A model generated the notes under the pieces. The model saw nothing but the letters and a program-made list of their open reading frames with translations. It was not told where the DNA came from and searched no databases. The translations under genes and the position numbers were made by a program. This document shows, piece after piece, positions 1 through 7,134 of a DNA stretch of 42,868 nt. How positions within the stretch are numbered: position 1 is the stretch's first letter; every line of letters begins with the position of its first letter. Origin of the DNA: Candidatus Agathobaculum pullistercoris (GTDB taxonomy: Bacteria > Bacillota > Clostridia > Oscillospirales > Butyricicoccaceae); contig DXFS01000073.1 in the NCBI GenBank assembly GCA_019114345.1, positions 1 through 42,868 on the forward strand, in the 5' to 3' direction.

Positions 1-1
1 C

Positions 2-895
2 GTGTTCCCGACCCGTGCGGACGCTGCGGACGAGCACCTTACCAAGGTATCCTATACCGAGCGCAGCGCCAAGGCCCCGGCGGTCAAGTCGGCAAAGCCC
101 CTCGCGGTCATCCCGGTCTTCCCGGGCACCAACTGCGAGTACGACACCGCGCGCGCGGTTGAAAACGCAGGCGGCGCGGCGGAGATCATCGTGGTGCGCA
201 ACTACTCCGCAGACGCGCTCGCCGAAAGTGCTGAGCAGCTCGAAAGCGCGATCCGCCGCGCGCAGATGATGATCCTGCCGGGCGGTTTCTCGGGCGGCGA
301 CGAGCCGGACGGCTCGGGCAAGTTCATCGCCTCCTTCCTGCGCGGCCCGGGCATCAAGGATGCCATCCACGAGCTGCTGGGCAAGCGCGACGGCCTGATG
401 CTCGGCATCTGCAACGGCTTCCAGGCGCTGATCAAGCTCGGCCTTGTGCCCTACGGCGAGATTCGCGACGAGATGACCGGCGACGACCCGACGCTGACCT
501 TCAACCTGATCGGCCGCCACCAGAGCCGCTATGTGACCACGCGCGTCTCGTCGGTCAAGTCCCCGTGGCTGTCCTCCTGCGAGGTGGGCGAGCTGCATTC
601 GATCGCGATCTCGCACGGCGAGGGCCGCTTTGTCGCCCCGCAGAGCGTGATCGACGACCTCGCAAAGAACGGCCAGATCGCGTTCCAGTACACCGATCTG
701 GCAGGTGAGCCGTCCATGGACATCGCATGGAACCCGAACGGTTCGATGTGCGCGATCGAGGGCATCACCAGCCCGGACGGCCGCGTGCTGGGCAAGATGG
801 GCCACACCGAGCGCTACAGCCCGTTTGTCGGCAGGAATATCTATGGCGAAAAGTACCAGCCGATCTTTGCAAACGGCGTGAAATACTTTAAGTAA
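2..895 (+). CDS. purL: Phosphoribosylformylglycinamidine synthase, C-terminal glutaminase part (partial)
   Basis: This is the 3' end of a long-form PurL, which makes FGAM from FGAR, glutamine and ATP in purine synthesis. The reading frame is open to the left edge, so the true start lies outside the window. The 297 visible residues are the glutamine amidotransferase domain. An FPGTNCEYD motif near residue 40 opens the domain and LPGGFSGGDEPDGSG follows near 92. The nucleophile is Cys137 in GICNGFQ, and the His268/Glu270 pair sits in GHTER, about 30 residues from the C-terminus as in E. coli PurL. The glutaminase being on the same chain or a separate PurQ cannot be settled here, but residues ahead of the domain suggest a fused form. 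A hairpin terminator follows directly. Confidence 0.93.
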   Translation: MFPTRADAADEHLTKVSYTERSAKAPAVKSAKPLAVIPVFPGTNCEYDTARAVENAGGAAEIIVVRNYSADALAESAEQLESAIRRAQMMILPGGFSGGDEPDGSGKFIASFLRGPGIKDAIHELLGKRDGLMLGICNGFQALIKLGLVPYGEIRDEMTGDDPTLTFNLIGRHQSRYVTTRVSSVKSPWLSSCEVGELHSIAISHGEGRFVAPQSVIDDLAKNGQIAFQYTDLAGEPSMDIAWNPNGSMCAIEGITSPDGRVLGKMGHTERYSPFVGRNIYGEKYQPIFANGVKYFK

Positions 896-900
896 TGGAA

Positions 901-928
901 AAAGCGCCCCGTATGGGGCGCTTTATTC
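901..928 (+). terminator. Terminator after purL
   Basis: A perfect 10-bp stem (AAAGCGCCCC / GGGGCGCTTT) with a GTAT loop lies 5 nt after the purL stop. The U tract is weak. Confidence 0.7.
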
Positions 929-947
929 TCAAAAAGGAGCATCATCC

Positions 948-1367
948 ATGACCCCCTACGAACACAAAGTCCAATATTACGAAACCGACGGCATGGGCAT
1001 TGTGCACCACTCGAACTACATCCGCTGGTTCGAGGAGGCGCGCGTCGACCTGCTCGAGCAGCTCGGCTACGGCTACGACCGCATCGAGTCCGAGGGTTTT
1101 TCCAGCCCGGTACTTGAGGTATCGTGTAAATATAAGACCATGGCGCGCTTTGGCGATACGGTGCTGATCTATGCAGAGGTCTCCGACTACAACGGCGTGC
1201 GTCTGTCGCTGCACTATGAGGTGCGCGATGCACAGACAAATGACCTGCGCTGCGCAGGAGAGAGCCGTCACTGCTTCATGGGCCGCGACGGCCGTCCGGT
1301 CTCTCTGCGACGCAGCTGGCCCGCGCTGGACCATGCCTTATCCGGCCAGCTTACTGAAAACAGCTAA
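948..1367 (+). CDS. Acyl-CoA thioesterase, 4HBT hot-dog family (YbgC-like)
   Basis: The 139-residue product matches the single hot-dog-domain thioesterases (YbgC/4HBT type), which hydrolyse acyl-CoA esters in the cytoplasm. The family signature is clear near the N-terminus: ETDGMGIVHHSNYIRWFEEAR spans the catalytic Asp14 and the start of the long helix. An AAAAAGGAG ribosome site 8 nt upstream supports the ATG. The gene stands between two terminators and seems monocistronic, although it lies close behind purL. The substrate cannot be told from sequence; short-chain and aromatic acyl-CoAs are both known in the family. Confidence 0.85.
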   Translation: MTPYEHKVQYYETDGMGIVHHSNYIRWFEEARVDLLEQLGYGYDRIESEGFSSPVLEVSCKYKTMARFGDTVLIYAEVSDYNGVRLSLHYEVRDAQTNDLRCAGESRHCFMGRDGRPVSLRRSWPALDHALSGQLTENS

Positions 1368-1371
1368 AAAT

Positions 1372-1398
1372 AAAACCGCCCAACCAGGGCGGTTTTTT
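1372..1398. terminator. Bidirectional terminator
   Basis: The arms AAAACCGCCC and GGGCGGTTTT flank an AACCA loop. A run of T follows on the plus strand and a run of A precedes it, so it can end both the thioesterase gene and the convergent SLH gene. Confidence 0.85.
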
Positions 1399-2496
1399 CT
1401 ATGGTCTTGTGTAATAAATCACAGTCACTTCGCCGTTCTCGATCGACGGATAGCAGTAATTATAGATGCTGCCCGTGCTCACCGGGTGATCCAACTGGTG
1501 GTACGGCTGGGTCACATCGACTGCAATGCAATTCGCTGCAGCCGGATAGCTGACCGTCGCCCCTTCTCCCTGATCGGGGTCATTGAAGGTAAAAACACCG
1601 TTTTGATAAGTTACGGTGCGGTCAATCTCCTGGTTTTGCTCCAGCGTGATATAAGTCACGCCGTTTTCCTGCCGCAGGCTGGAGTATCGCATCAGTTCCC
1701 CATAATGCACCGCAGGGTCATAATTTTCGATCACAACATCACAATAGTGCTGCGCCCCCACGCAGATATTGACGATATCGTCACGGTCTTCATACTGTGC
1801 TCCGCCTGCCACTGCGGTCAGGTGGGTCGCACGGTACAGCATAACGGCAATTTCCGCACGGGTGACATTGGCCCGCGGGTTCAGCTTACCATCCGTACCT
1901 GCAATCACCCCAGCTGCTGTCAGCGAGCTGATTGCTTCCCGCGCATAGTCTGCAACCTGCGCTGCATCAGAGAATGCGTTCAGCGAGCCGGACTGAAGCG
2001 AAAGCTGTGTGCGGTCCAGCGTGCGTTTGAGAAATACCATAGCATCCTGCCGCGTCATATTCTGCGACGGGAGGAAGCGTCCGTCCGTTGTGCCGGTAGC
2101 AATGCCGAAAGCTTTTGCAGCAGTGACCGCCTCGCTGTAGTATGCGGTTTCCGGCACGTCTGTGAAGGATCCTTGGGAGTCAATCATTCCGCTGTCCAGC
2201 GCATCACTCATTCCGTAAGCACGATCCAGCATCACAATAAAATCAGCCCGGGTAATCGCCTCTCTCGGATAAAACAGATGATCGCCCCTGCCCTGAATGA
2301 CCCCCGCCACTGAAAGTGTGTCGATCTCGCGGTGGGCCCATGCGTAGCCCTCTGCAACGTCGTAATAATAAACAGAGTGATCGGGCAAATACGCATAGGT
2401 CTCTGTGTTGTCCGTCGCGAGCGCCGCAGTCAGCACGCTCACCGCAACGACGGCAACCAGCAGCACAAAAGCTACCAGCTTACGCGTTCTTGTCAT
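1399..2496 (-). CDS. S-layer homology (SLH) domain surface protein
   Basis: This 365-residue exported protein starts with a signal peptide (MTRTRK, then a hydrophobic stretch to about residue 28, with an ALA-type cleavage region). Three SLH repeats follow, each with its TRA/TRQ helix motif: ITRADFIVML near 81, MTRQDAMVFL near 147 and VTRAEIAVML near 211. SLH triplets bind pyruvylated secondary cell-wall polymer and hold proteins on the surface. Residues from about 230 to the end match nothing I recognise and may be the functional part. I chose the start at 2496 because AAGGAGAAGATT lies just before it; the frame stays open 17 codons further up. A strong sigma-A promoter and a 5'-end hairpin precede it. 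Confidence 0.85.
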   Translation of the reverse strand: MTRTRKLVAFVLLVAVVAVSVLTAALATDNTETYAYLPDHSVYYYDVAEGYAWAHREIDTLSVAGVIQGRGDHLFYPREAITRADFIVMLDRAYGMSDALDSGMIDSQGSFTDVPETAYYSEAVTAAKAFGIATGTTDGRFLPSQNMTRQDAMVFLKRTLDRTQLSLQSGSLNAFSDAAQVADYAREAISSLTAAGVIAGTDGKLNPRANVTRAEIAVMLYRATHLTAVAGGAQYEDRDDIVNICVGAQHYCDVVIENYDPAVHYGELMRYSSLRQENGVTYITLEQNQEIDRTVTYQNGVFTFNDPDQGEGATVSYPAAANCIAVDVTQPYHQLDHPVSTGSIYNYCYPSIENGEVTVIYYTRP

Positions 2497-2520
2497 AATC
2501 TTCTCCTTGTCCGTAAGGCC

Positions 2521-2552
2521 TTTGCATGGGTAATTTCCTCCACCCATGCAAA
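2521..2552 (-). promoter_or_regulatory. Hairpin at the 5' end of the SLH mRNA
   Basis: The 11-nt arms TTTGCATGGGT and ACCCATGCAAA are perfectly complementary, with a 10-nt loop that on the mRNA strand contains GGAGG. It begins about 5 nt after the expected transcription start and ends 24 nt before the start codon. A role in mRNA stability or translation control is inference. Confidence 0.6.
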
Positions 2553-2563
2553 CTTACTGCAAG

Positions 2564-2592
2564 ATTATAACACAAACGTCCCCACTTTTCAA
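2564..2592 (-). promoter_or_regulatory. Sigma-A promoter of the SLH gene
   Basis: On the minus strand, TTGAAA, a 17-nt spacer and a consensus TATAAT are present. Transcription would start near 2557. Confidence 0.75.
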
Positions 2593-2783
2593 GTTAAAAG
2601 ATGACTAAATTTGCCGCAGCGACTTTTATTTCTTAACTTTTGTTCCTCTTTTCTCCGCTTTTTTCGCAATTTACCGACGATTTTATTACGACTGACGCAC
2701 ACATCGCGCATCCCATGCCGGATACCCGCTACTCCTGACTTCATCATTCCAGGCAGCCGTCCGCTTTCCGTCCGTGGAGCTCT

Positions 2784-3434
2784 TTACCCTTTTTGCTCCG
2801 CGCGGAACCACAGATAGCTCATCACTGTCGGCACGATTGCTGCTGCCAGGACCGGCACAAACAGCAGCACAAACCGCGCTACATCATTCGGTATGAACGC
2901 GCCCAGCAGGCCGATCACGCCTGCGGCGAAGAACAGCCGTCCGCCGATACGGTGGGTGCGGGTCCAGACCGACTCGCTGGACATCGTCCATGGATTCTTG
3001 ATGCCGCAGTACCAGTTCATGCGGAACTTTGGCATCACATTCCCAATGTAAGCCAGCATAAGGCTGACGCCCAAGCAGACAAGCATCGGGATATTAAGCG
3101 TACCCGGACGCAGGCCCTCAACCACACAGATGCCGTTCATCACGATCAGGAACAGCATCATTATGATCTGGAAGCCAATGTATGAACCAAAGAATTTTTC
3201 ATAGTTGCGCCGTTTGGGATCCAAATTCGGCAGGACATAAAACAGCGCCGCCATCAGCGGGGAGAGCCCCGCCACGATCCACAAATGCCACTTGGGTTCA
3301 TAACCCACCTCGCCGCCGAAGTCCCACTGCATCGGGATCCTGTCCGGCAGGCGGCTGTACACTGCCGCCGCCAGTATCAGCGGCACCAGGGCCAGCAGCC
3401 AGACCGCAACCTGTGCCTTAGTGACTTTTCTCAT
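2784..3434 (-). CDS. SdpI/YhfL-family membrane protein with DUF1648
   Basis: The 216-residue protein has about six hydrophobic segments. Residues 8-60 hold the DUF1648 pattern (PDRIPMQWDFGGEVGYEP) and the C-terminal half resembles SdpI, the Bacillus immunity protein against the SdpC toxin, including the conserved NWYCGIKNPWT segment. It overlaps the upstream ArsR-type regulator gene by 17 bases, as in sdpRI operons, so the two are translationally linked. No sdpC-like toxin gene is visible in the window. Many SdpI relatives occur without a toxin, so immunity is not proved here; a role in envelope stress or signal relay to the regulator is possible. Confidence 0.83.
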   Translation of the reverse strand: MRKVTKAQVAVWLLALVPLILAAAVYSRLPDRIPMQWDFGGEVGYEPKWHLWIVAGLSPLMAALFYVLPNLDPKRRNYEKFFGSYIGFQIIMMLFLIVMNGICVVEGLRPGTLNIPMLVCLGVSLMLAYIGNVMPKFRMNWYCGIKNPWTMSSESVWTRTHRIGGRLFFAAGVIGLLGAFIPNDVARFVLLFVPVLAAAIVPTVMSYLWFRAEQKG

Positions 3435-3702
3435 CCTGTTCCTCTCCTTTCAGGGACGTGATCCACCCGAGGATCTCGTCGACCACAGACATGTTCAGCT
3501 CATAATAGATGTACTTTCCCTGCTTGTCGTCCAGCACCAGCCCCGCGTCCCGCAGGATGGAAAGATGGTGTGAGATCGTCGCGCCCGAAACATCAAAATG
3601 GGCTGCGATCTCCCCCGCCGCCATCGGACCCGCGCGCAGCAACGCGAGAATGTCCCGGCGGATCGGATCGGACAACGCCTTAAAACTTTGCTGAAATCCC
3701 AT
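3418..3702 (-). CDS. ArsR-family regulator (SdpR-like)
   Basis: The 94-residue protein is one winged-helix domain. Residues 8-70 carry the ArsR pattern FKALSDPIRRDILALL, a recognition helix in SGATISHHLSILRDAGLV, and a wing ending in KYIYYELN. It lacks the cysteine metal site of classical ArsR/SmtB repressors, so it fits the SdpR branch that responds to a membrane partner, not to metal. The ATG follows the TAA of the preceding gene with no gap and the end overlaps the SdpI-like gene. The perfect palindrome on the operon promoter is the likely binding site, which predicts autorepression. Confidence 0.87.
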   Translation of the reverse strand: MGFQQSFKALSDPIRRDILALLRAGPMAAGEIAAHFDVSGATISHHLSILRDAGLVLDDKQGKYIYYELNMSVVDEILGWITSLKGEEQDEKSH

Positions 3703-3945
3703 TTAGCGCCTCTCTTTCTCCGATTTTCTCGCAGTACACCAGCCTCTGTGCCCGCAGTGCGGGCAGCGCAGCAGCCAGTCCTCGTGCACATGGCGGCAAA
3801 ACAGCAGCCGATACCACGGCATTTGGAACAACTGCCCGCATTCTCTACACCAGAACCGCCACCGTGACCGCATGACCGCCTGCCCTGCTGCCAGCACCGC
3901 CAGCAAAAGGACACCCAGCAGCGCCGTGCCTGTTGCATGCAGCAT
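3703..3945 (-). CDS. Small membrane protein with zinc-ribbon motifs
   Basis: The 80-residue protein has one hydrophobic segment at about residues 6-24, followed by two CxxC knuckles, C33-R-E-C36 and C61-P-H-C64, with an additional Cys50 and Cys70. The layout suggests a membrane-anchored zinc ribbon on the cytoplasmic side. It is the first gene of the SdpR/SdpI-like operon: GAGGTGAG precedes the ATG and the stop codon abuts the regulator start. I do not recognise the family. It could sense or relay a signal, or help assemble the SdpI-like protein, but neither is shown by the sequence. Confidence 0.7.
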   Translation of the reverse strand: MLHATGTALLGVLLLAVLAAGQAVMRSRWRFWCRECGQLFQMPWYRLLFCRHVHEDWLLRCPHCGHRGWCTARKSEKERR

Positions 3946-3956
3946 GCCCTCACCTC

Positions 3957-3976
3957 ATTTAGATTGTTATCTAAAT
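3957..3976. promoter_or_regulatory. Palindromic operator of the ArsR-family regulator
   Basis: The arms ATTTAGAT and ATCTAAAT are perfect complements around a TGTT centre. The site sits between the -10 box and the ribosome site, over the expected transcription start, which fits ArsR-family repressor sites. Confidence 0.75.
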
Positions 3977-3978
3977 AC

Positions 3979-4007
3979 AGAATACTATCACATTCCATGG
4001 ATGTCAA
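3979..4007 (-). promoter_or_regulatory. Sigma-A promoter of the sdpRI-like operon
   Basis: TTGACA, a 17-nt spacer and TATTCT are seen on the minus strand, immediately upstream of the palindromic operator. Confidence 0.75.
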
Positions 4008-4039
4008 GCATTATTTTGATAAACTTCTAAATGATATAC

Positions 4040-4068
4040 AAAAAAAACGTCCGGCCCAACGCCGGACG
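4040..4068 (-). terminator. Terminator of the GNAT gene
   Basis: A perfect 8-bp stem (CGTCCGGC / GCCGGACG) with a 5-nt loop is followed by a run of T on the minus strand. Confidence 0.85.
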
Positions 4069-4089
4069 CGGTGCGCAAAAGGAACCTTT

Positions 4090-4473
4090 TTATGGCCTCG
4101 CTTTTTCGATCATATAGGACTGCATCCCCCTGGTACACCCGTTTTTCTCGTAAAATTCTTCCACGCCCGGCTGCGCACCAAAATACAGCAGGGTCGGCGC
4201 ATGCTCCCGGGCAAGGCACAGCAGGCGGCTGCCGATCCCCTGCCGCTGAAAGCCGGGCAGGACCAGCAGTTCGGTGATCGTGCCGAAATAGTATCCGTCC
4301 GTCAGGATCCGCAGGCATCCAACCAGCCGCGATCCCTCGTATGCAGTGATATTGCACGTCCTGCGCAGTGCCTCCTGTGTTTTGTCCGCGTCATACTGTC
4401 CCGGCCAGACGCTGTCCGCCAGCGCAAGAAAGGCCTGCACATCCAGCGTGCAGTCATCTACCTTATATTCCAT
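4090..4473 (-). CDS. GNAT-family N-acetyltransferase
   Basis: The product has the GNAT core: a beta strand with GCLRI, then ITELLVLPGFQRQGIGSRLL, which holds the acetyl-CoA pyrophosphate loop (Q-x-x-G-I-G), and a closing FYEKNG segment typical of the fold. It would transfer an acetyl group from acetyl-CoA to an unknown amine. I place the start at 4473 (127 residues, MEYKVDD), preceded by GGAAGG. A second start at 4500 (MDAYSRKD, with GAGAAAGG upstream) is almost as good. The frame is open further up through the rpsT terminator, which is not coding. Confidence 0.82.
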   Translation of the reverse strand: MEYKVDDCTLDVQAFLALADSVWPGQYDADKTQEALRRTCNITAYEGSRLVGCLRILTDGYYFGTITELLVLPGFQRQGIGSRLLCLAREHAPTLLYFGAQPGVEEFYEKNGCTRGMQSYMIEKARP

Positions 4474-4588
4474 GATATCCTTCCGGCTGTATGCATCCAT
4501 TCTGGCAACCTTTCTCCATGCCTGTAAAAGCTTCTCCAGGCACACTGTCGCAGCAGAAGCGCATGGCACAACGGAGAAGTGAATCAAT

Positions 4589-4620
4589 AAAAAATCCCGC
4601 GGCAGTGCCACGGGATTTTT
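4589..4620. terminator. Terminator after rpsT
   Basis: The arms of this hairpin are AAAAATCCCG and CGGGATTTTT, extended inward by GGC/GCC around one mismatch. On the minus strand it lies about 40 nt after the rpsT stop and ends in a T run. Confidence 0.8.
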
Positions 4621-4657
4621 CATCAGCTTTTCACTGAAAGCGTGCTTCCAGCAAACC

Positions 4658-4921
4658 TTACGCCATGCCGTTGAGCTTGACCGTCATCTTGCTCTTCTTG
4701 TTGGCCGCGTTGTTCTTGTGCAGGAGGTGCTTGGCAGCCGCCTGATCAACCGCCTTGACAGCGGTCGTATAAGCAACAGTCGCTTCCGCCTTATCGCCAG
4801 CAGCAACGGCCGTGTCGAACTTCTTCAGCGTGGTCTTCAGTGCGCTCTTGGCCATCTGGTTGTTCATCGCCTTGGTAGCGTTTACCTTCACGCGCTTCTT
4901 TGCAGACTTGATGTTGGGCAT
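4658..4921 (-). CDS. rpsT: 30S ribosomal protein S20
   Basis: The 87-residue basic protein is S20, an early-binding 16S rRNA protein of the small subunit. It begins with the family hallmark MPNIKSAKKRVKVNATKAM and continues with the helical hairpin ending in HLLHKNNAANKKSKM. An excellent ribosome site, AAAGGAGGTG, precedes the ATG. The gene is divergent from gpr, as it is beside gpr in Bacillus. Its own sigma-A promoter and a terminator bracket it, so it is monocistronic. Confidence 0.97.
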   Translation of the reverse strand: MPNIKSAKKRVKVNATKAMNNQMAKSALKTTLKKFDTAVAAGDKAEATVAYTTAVKAVDQAAAKHLLHKNNAANKKSKMTVKLNGMA

Positions 4922-4962
4922 TCCGAAAACACCTCCTTTGTTCTTTATTCGTCAGTGTTTCT

Positions 4963-4991
4963 ATTCTACCATCCCTTTCCGCAAATTGCAA
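4963..4991 (-). promoter_or_regulatory. Sigma-A promoter of rpsT
   Basis: TTGCAA, a 17-nt spacer and TAGAAT are seen on the minus strand, 42 nt before the rpsT start. Confidence 0.7.
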
Positions 4992-5010
4992 GCACTTTTT
5001 CCATAAATCC

Positions 5011-5040
5011 GTATATTTTTTCCGCCGTGCTGCAAAATAC
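5011..5040 (+). promoter_or_regulatory. Possible forespore (sigma-F/G) promoter of gpr
   Basis: GTATA, a 17-nt spacer and CAAAATAC resemble the -35/-10 pattern of forespore sigma factors, and B. subtilis gpr is under sigma-G. The match is partial, so this is a candidate only. Confidence 0.35.
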
Positions 5041-5060
5041 ATGCCAAAGGAGTGGTGAGA

Positions 5061-5948
5061 ATGGCGTTCCGCACCGATCTTGCAGTCGAAGCGATCGAAA
5101 ACATGGCCGAAGCAGCCGACACGCAGCAGGTCAGGCAGTCCGGGCGTACCATAGAAGGGTTTGACGTAAACGAAGTAGATATCCTGACCGAGTATGCTGC
5201 ACGGGAGATTGGCAAGCCATGCGGGCGGTACCTGACGCTCGAGCTGGATGCGCTCATCCGCCGTGAGGAAGACGCCTTTCCCCGTGCATGCCATGCGCTC
5301 AGCTCCCTGCTGCGCGAACTGCTGCCTGCAGGGACACAGGCCGGCCCGGTGCTTGTTGCCGGTCTGGGCAACCGCATGATCACCCCCGACGCAGTCGGCC
5401 CGCAGGCAGTCGACCACGTGATCGCCACACGGCATCTGGTCGAGCAGCTACCCGATGTATTTGCATCCTGGCGGCCGGTGTCCGCGCTCGCGCCCGGTGT
5501 GCTCGGGCAGACCGGTCTGGAGACCGGCGAGGTTGTGTGCGGCGTGCTCGACCGCATCCGCCCCGCAGCCGTCATCGCGGTCGATGCACTGGCAGCCGGG
5601 CGGTTATCCCGCCTGTTGCGCACCGTGCAGCTGGCGGATACCGGCATCACGCCCGGTGCGGGCGTGGGCAACGCGCGCGCCGCGCTGAATGAGCGCACAC
5701 TCGGCGTCCCGGTGATCGCCATAGGCGTGCCGACCGTGGTGGACGGCGCAACGCTCGCACACGAGATCGCCGCCCAGCTCGGCGGCCCGAGCTGTGAAGC
5801 GCTCGAGGATCTGTCCCGCCCGGTGATGATCACCACCCGCGACATTGACCGCGAGATCGCAGACGTATCCCGTATGATCGGTTATGCAGTCAATCTGGCG
5901 CTGCACCCCCACCTGACCGTGGAGGACGTGGACCTGTATCTTTCCTGA
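5061..5948 (+). CDS. gpr: Germination protease GPR
   Basis: GPR is the spore protease that starts the breakdown of small acid-soluble proteins when spores germinate. It is made in the forespore as an inactive zymogen that processes itself. The 295-residue product starts with the propeptide and conserved FRTDLAVEA. It then shows GLGNRMITPDAVGP near residue 115, VDALAAGRL near 175 and TPGAGVGNARAALN near 200, all blocks of peptidase family A25. I start at 5061, where AAGGAGTGGTGAGA gives ideal spacing; an in-frame GTG at 5052 lies inside that ribosome site. The next gene is spoIIP, the usual neighbour. Confidence 0.95.
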   Translation: MAFRTDLAVEAIENMAEAADTQQVRQSGRTIEGFDVNEVDILTEYAAREIGKPCGRYLTLELDALIRREEDAFPRACHALSSLLRELLPAGTQAGPVLVAGLGNRMITPDAVGPQAVDHVIATRHLVEQLPDVFASWRPVSALAPGVLGQTGLETGEVVCGVLDRIRPAAVIAVDALAAGRLSRLLRTVQLADTGITPGAGVGNARAALNERTLGVPVIAIGVPTVVDGATLAHEIAAQLGGPSCEALEDLSRPVMITTRDIDREIADVSRMIGYAVNLALHPHLTVEDVDLYLS

Positions 5949-5966
5949 CCCGGCCGCCAGTTTTCG

Positions 5967-5996
5967 GTCATACTCGCGGGCGGACGGGCGTATGAT
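5967..5996 (+). promoter_or_regulatory. Possible sigma-E promoter of spoIIP
   Basis: GTCATACT, 14 nt, then CGTATGAT resembles the sigma-E consensus (GTCATATT and CATACAAT) at the right spacing. B. subtilis spoIIP is in the sigma-E regulon. Confidence 0.4.
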
Positions 5997-6023
5997 AGAA
6001 GCAAATGCAGGGAGGTGGCGGCC

Positions 6024-7088
6024 ATGAGACGGCGCAGAAAACATCACAACCGGCGGCGGGGCGGCATCGGGCTGTCCGCCGCTGTTACGCTGTGCCTTGC
6101 CGCCTCGCTGCTGCTGTTCGCGCGCGCGGGCGGCGAGCAAATGGTACAGGACCTGATCAGCCGCCTTGCCGGGAACGGGGATTTCATCGCGCGCGCTGTC
6201 GCACTGGAACTGGGGCTGTCGCCCGAAACTGCCGAGGTCTATGCGCCGCGCACGGCTGCGGCCGCACGCAGCGAGGACGCGGACGATCCGCTGGCGGAGA
6301 GCACCTACATCCCGCTTGAAGAGGAGAATGACGCACCTGTGCTGGACGCTGCAGACAAGGCCGCCACCATCACGGTCAACAACGAGACCTCGTATGATGT
6401 GGACGTTGCCGCCTGCCTTGCTTCGGGCACTGCCATCCGCGCCGACGGAGACGGCCCGCAGGTGCTGATCGTACATACCCACGGCAGCGAAAGCTACACG
6501 CCGGACGCGGCTTTCCCCTATTCGCCCTCTGAAAACACGCGCACGACGGACACGCGCTATAATGTTGTCCGCGTAGGCGACGAGCTGCAGAAGGTGCTTG
6601 GGGATAACGGTGTGCAGGCTGTGCATATCCGCGATATTTTCGACTCCCCCACTTACTCCGGCTCATACGACCGCTCGCTTGCCGCCATCGAGGAGGCGCT
6701 TTCGGAATATCCGACCATCCAGGTCGTGATCGACGTGCACCGCGACTCGATCCTGACCGATGACGGCACCGCCTATAAAACCTCCTGCACGATCGACGGC
6801 ACGGAGATGGCGCAGCTCATGTTCGTGGTCGGCACGGATGAAGGCGGTTTGTATCATCCAAACTGGCAGCAGAACTTAAACTATGTCACGGGCCTGCAAT
6901 ACCGGCTCAACCGCTCCTACCCCGGCCTGATGCGGCCGGTCAACCTGCGCACCCAGCGTTTTAACCAGCACGCGAGCGCAGGCTCCATGCTGATCGAGGT
7001 CGGCTCCTCAGGCAATACTATGACCGAGGCGCTCGCTGCCATCCGCCTGTTCGGACAGACGCTGGCTGATGATCTGACTGGTGCATAA
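6024..7088 (+). CDS. spoIIP: Stage II sporulation protein P (peptidoglycan hydrolase)
   Basis: SpoIIP is an amidase and endopeptidase that, with SpoIID and SpoIIM, thins septal peptidoglycan so that the mother cell engulfs the forespore. The 354-residue product has a basic N-terminus, one membrane anchor at about residues 17-38, a variable linker, and the catalytic domain beginning at VLIVHTHGSESYTPD near 150. That segment holds a metal-binding His. DVHRDS near 238, FVVGTDEGG and a LIEVGSSGNT block near the end follow. The start at 6024 is set by GGGAGGTGG. The preceding GTG is part of that site. Confidence 0.94.
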   Translation: MRRRRKHHNRRRGGIGLSAAVTLCLAASLLLFARAGGEQMVQDLISRLAGNGDFIARAVALELGLSPETAEVYAPRTAAAARSEDADDPLAESTYIPLEEENDAPVLDAADKAATITVNNETSYDVDVAACLASGTAIRADGDGPQVLIVHTHGSESYTPDAAFPYSPSENTRTTDTRYNVVRVGDELQKVLGDNGVQAVHIRDIFDSPTYSGSYDRSLAAIEEALSEYPTIQVVIDVHRDSILTDDGTAYKTSCTIDGTEMAQLMFVVGTDEGGLYHPNWQQNLNYVTGLQYRLNRSYPGLMRPVNLRTQRFNQHASAGSMLIEVGSSGNTMTEALAAIRLFGQTLADDLTGA

Positions 7089-7134
7089 ATCTCTGCCAAA
7101 ATGCGCAAAATACCCCATGCTAAGGGGTGAAACC

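Noticed and set aside
2-4. GTG at the left edge as the start of a complete PurQ-like protein
   Set aside because: No ribosome site can be seen, and residues before the amidotransferase domain suggest that a longer PurL runs in from outside the window.
1171-2313. 380-residue plus-strand frame overlapping the thioesterase and SLH genes
   Set aside because: It runs through a terminator and opposite an SLH gene with clear domains; composition is unlike a real protein.
2611-2817. 68-residue plus-strand frame between the SLH and SdpI-like genes
   Set aside because: It lacks a ribosome site and overlaps the SdpI-like gene end. The region is better explained as promoter-proximal AT-rich sequence.
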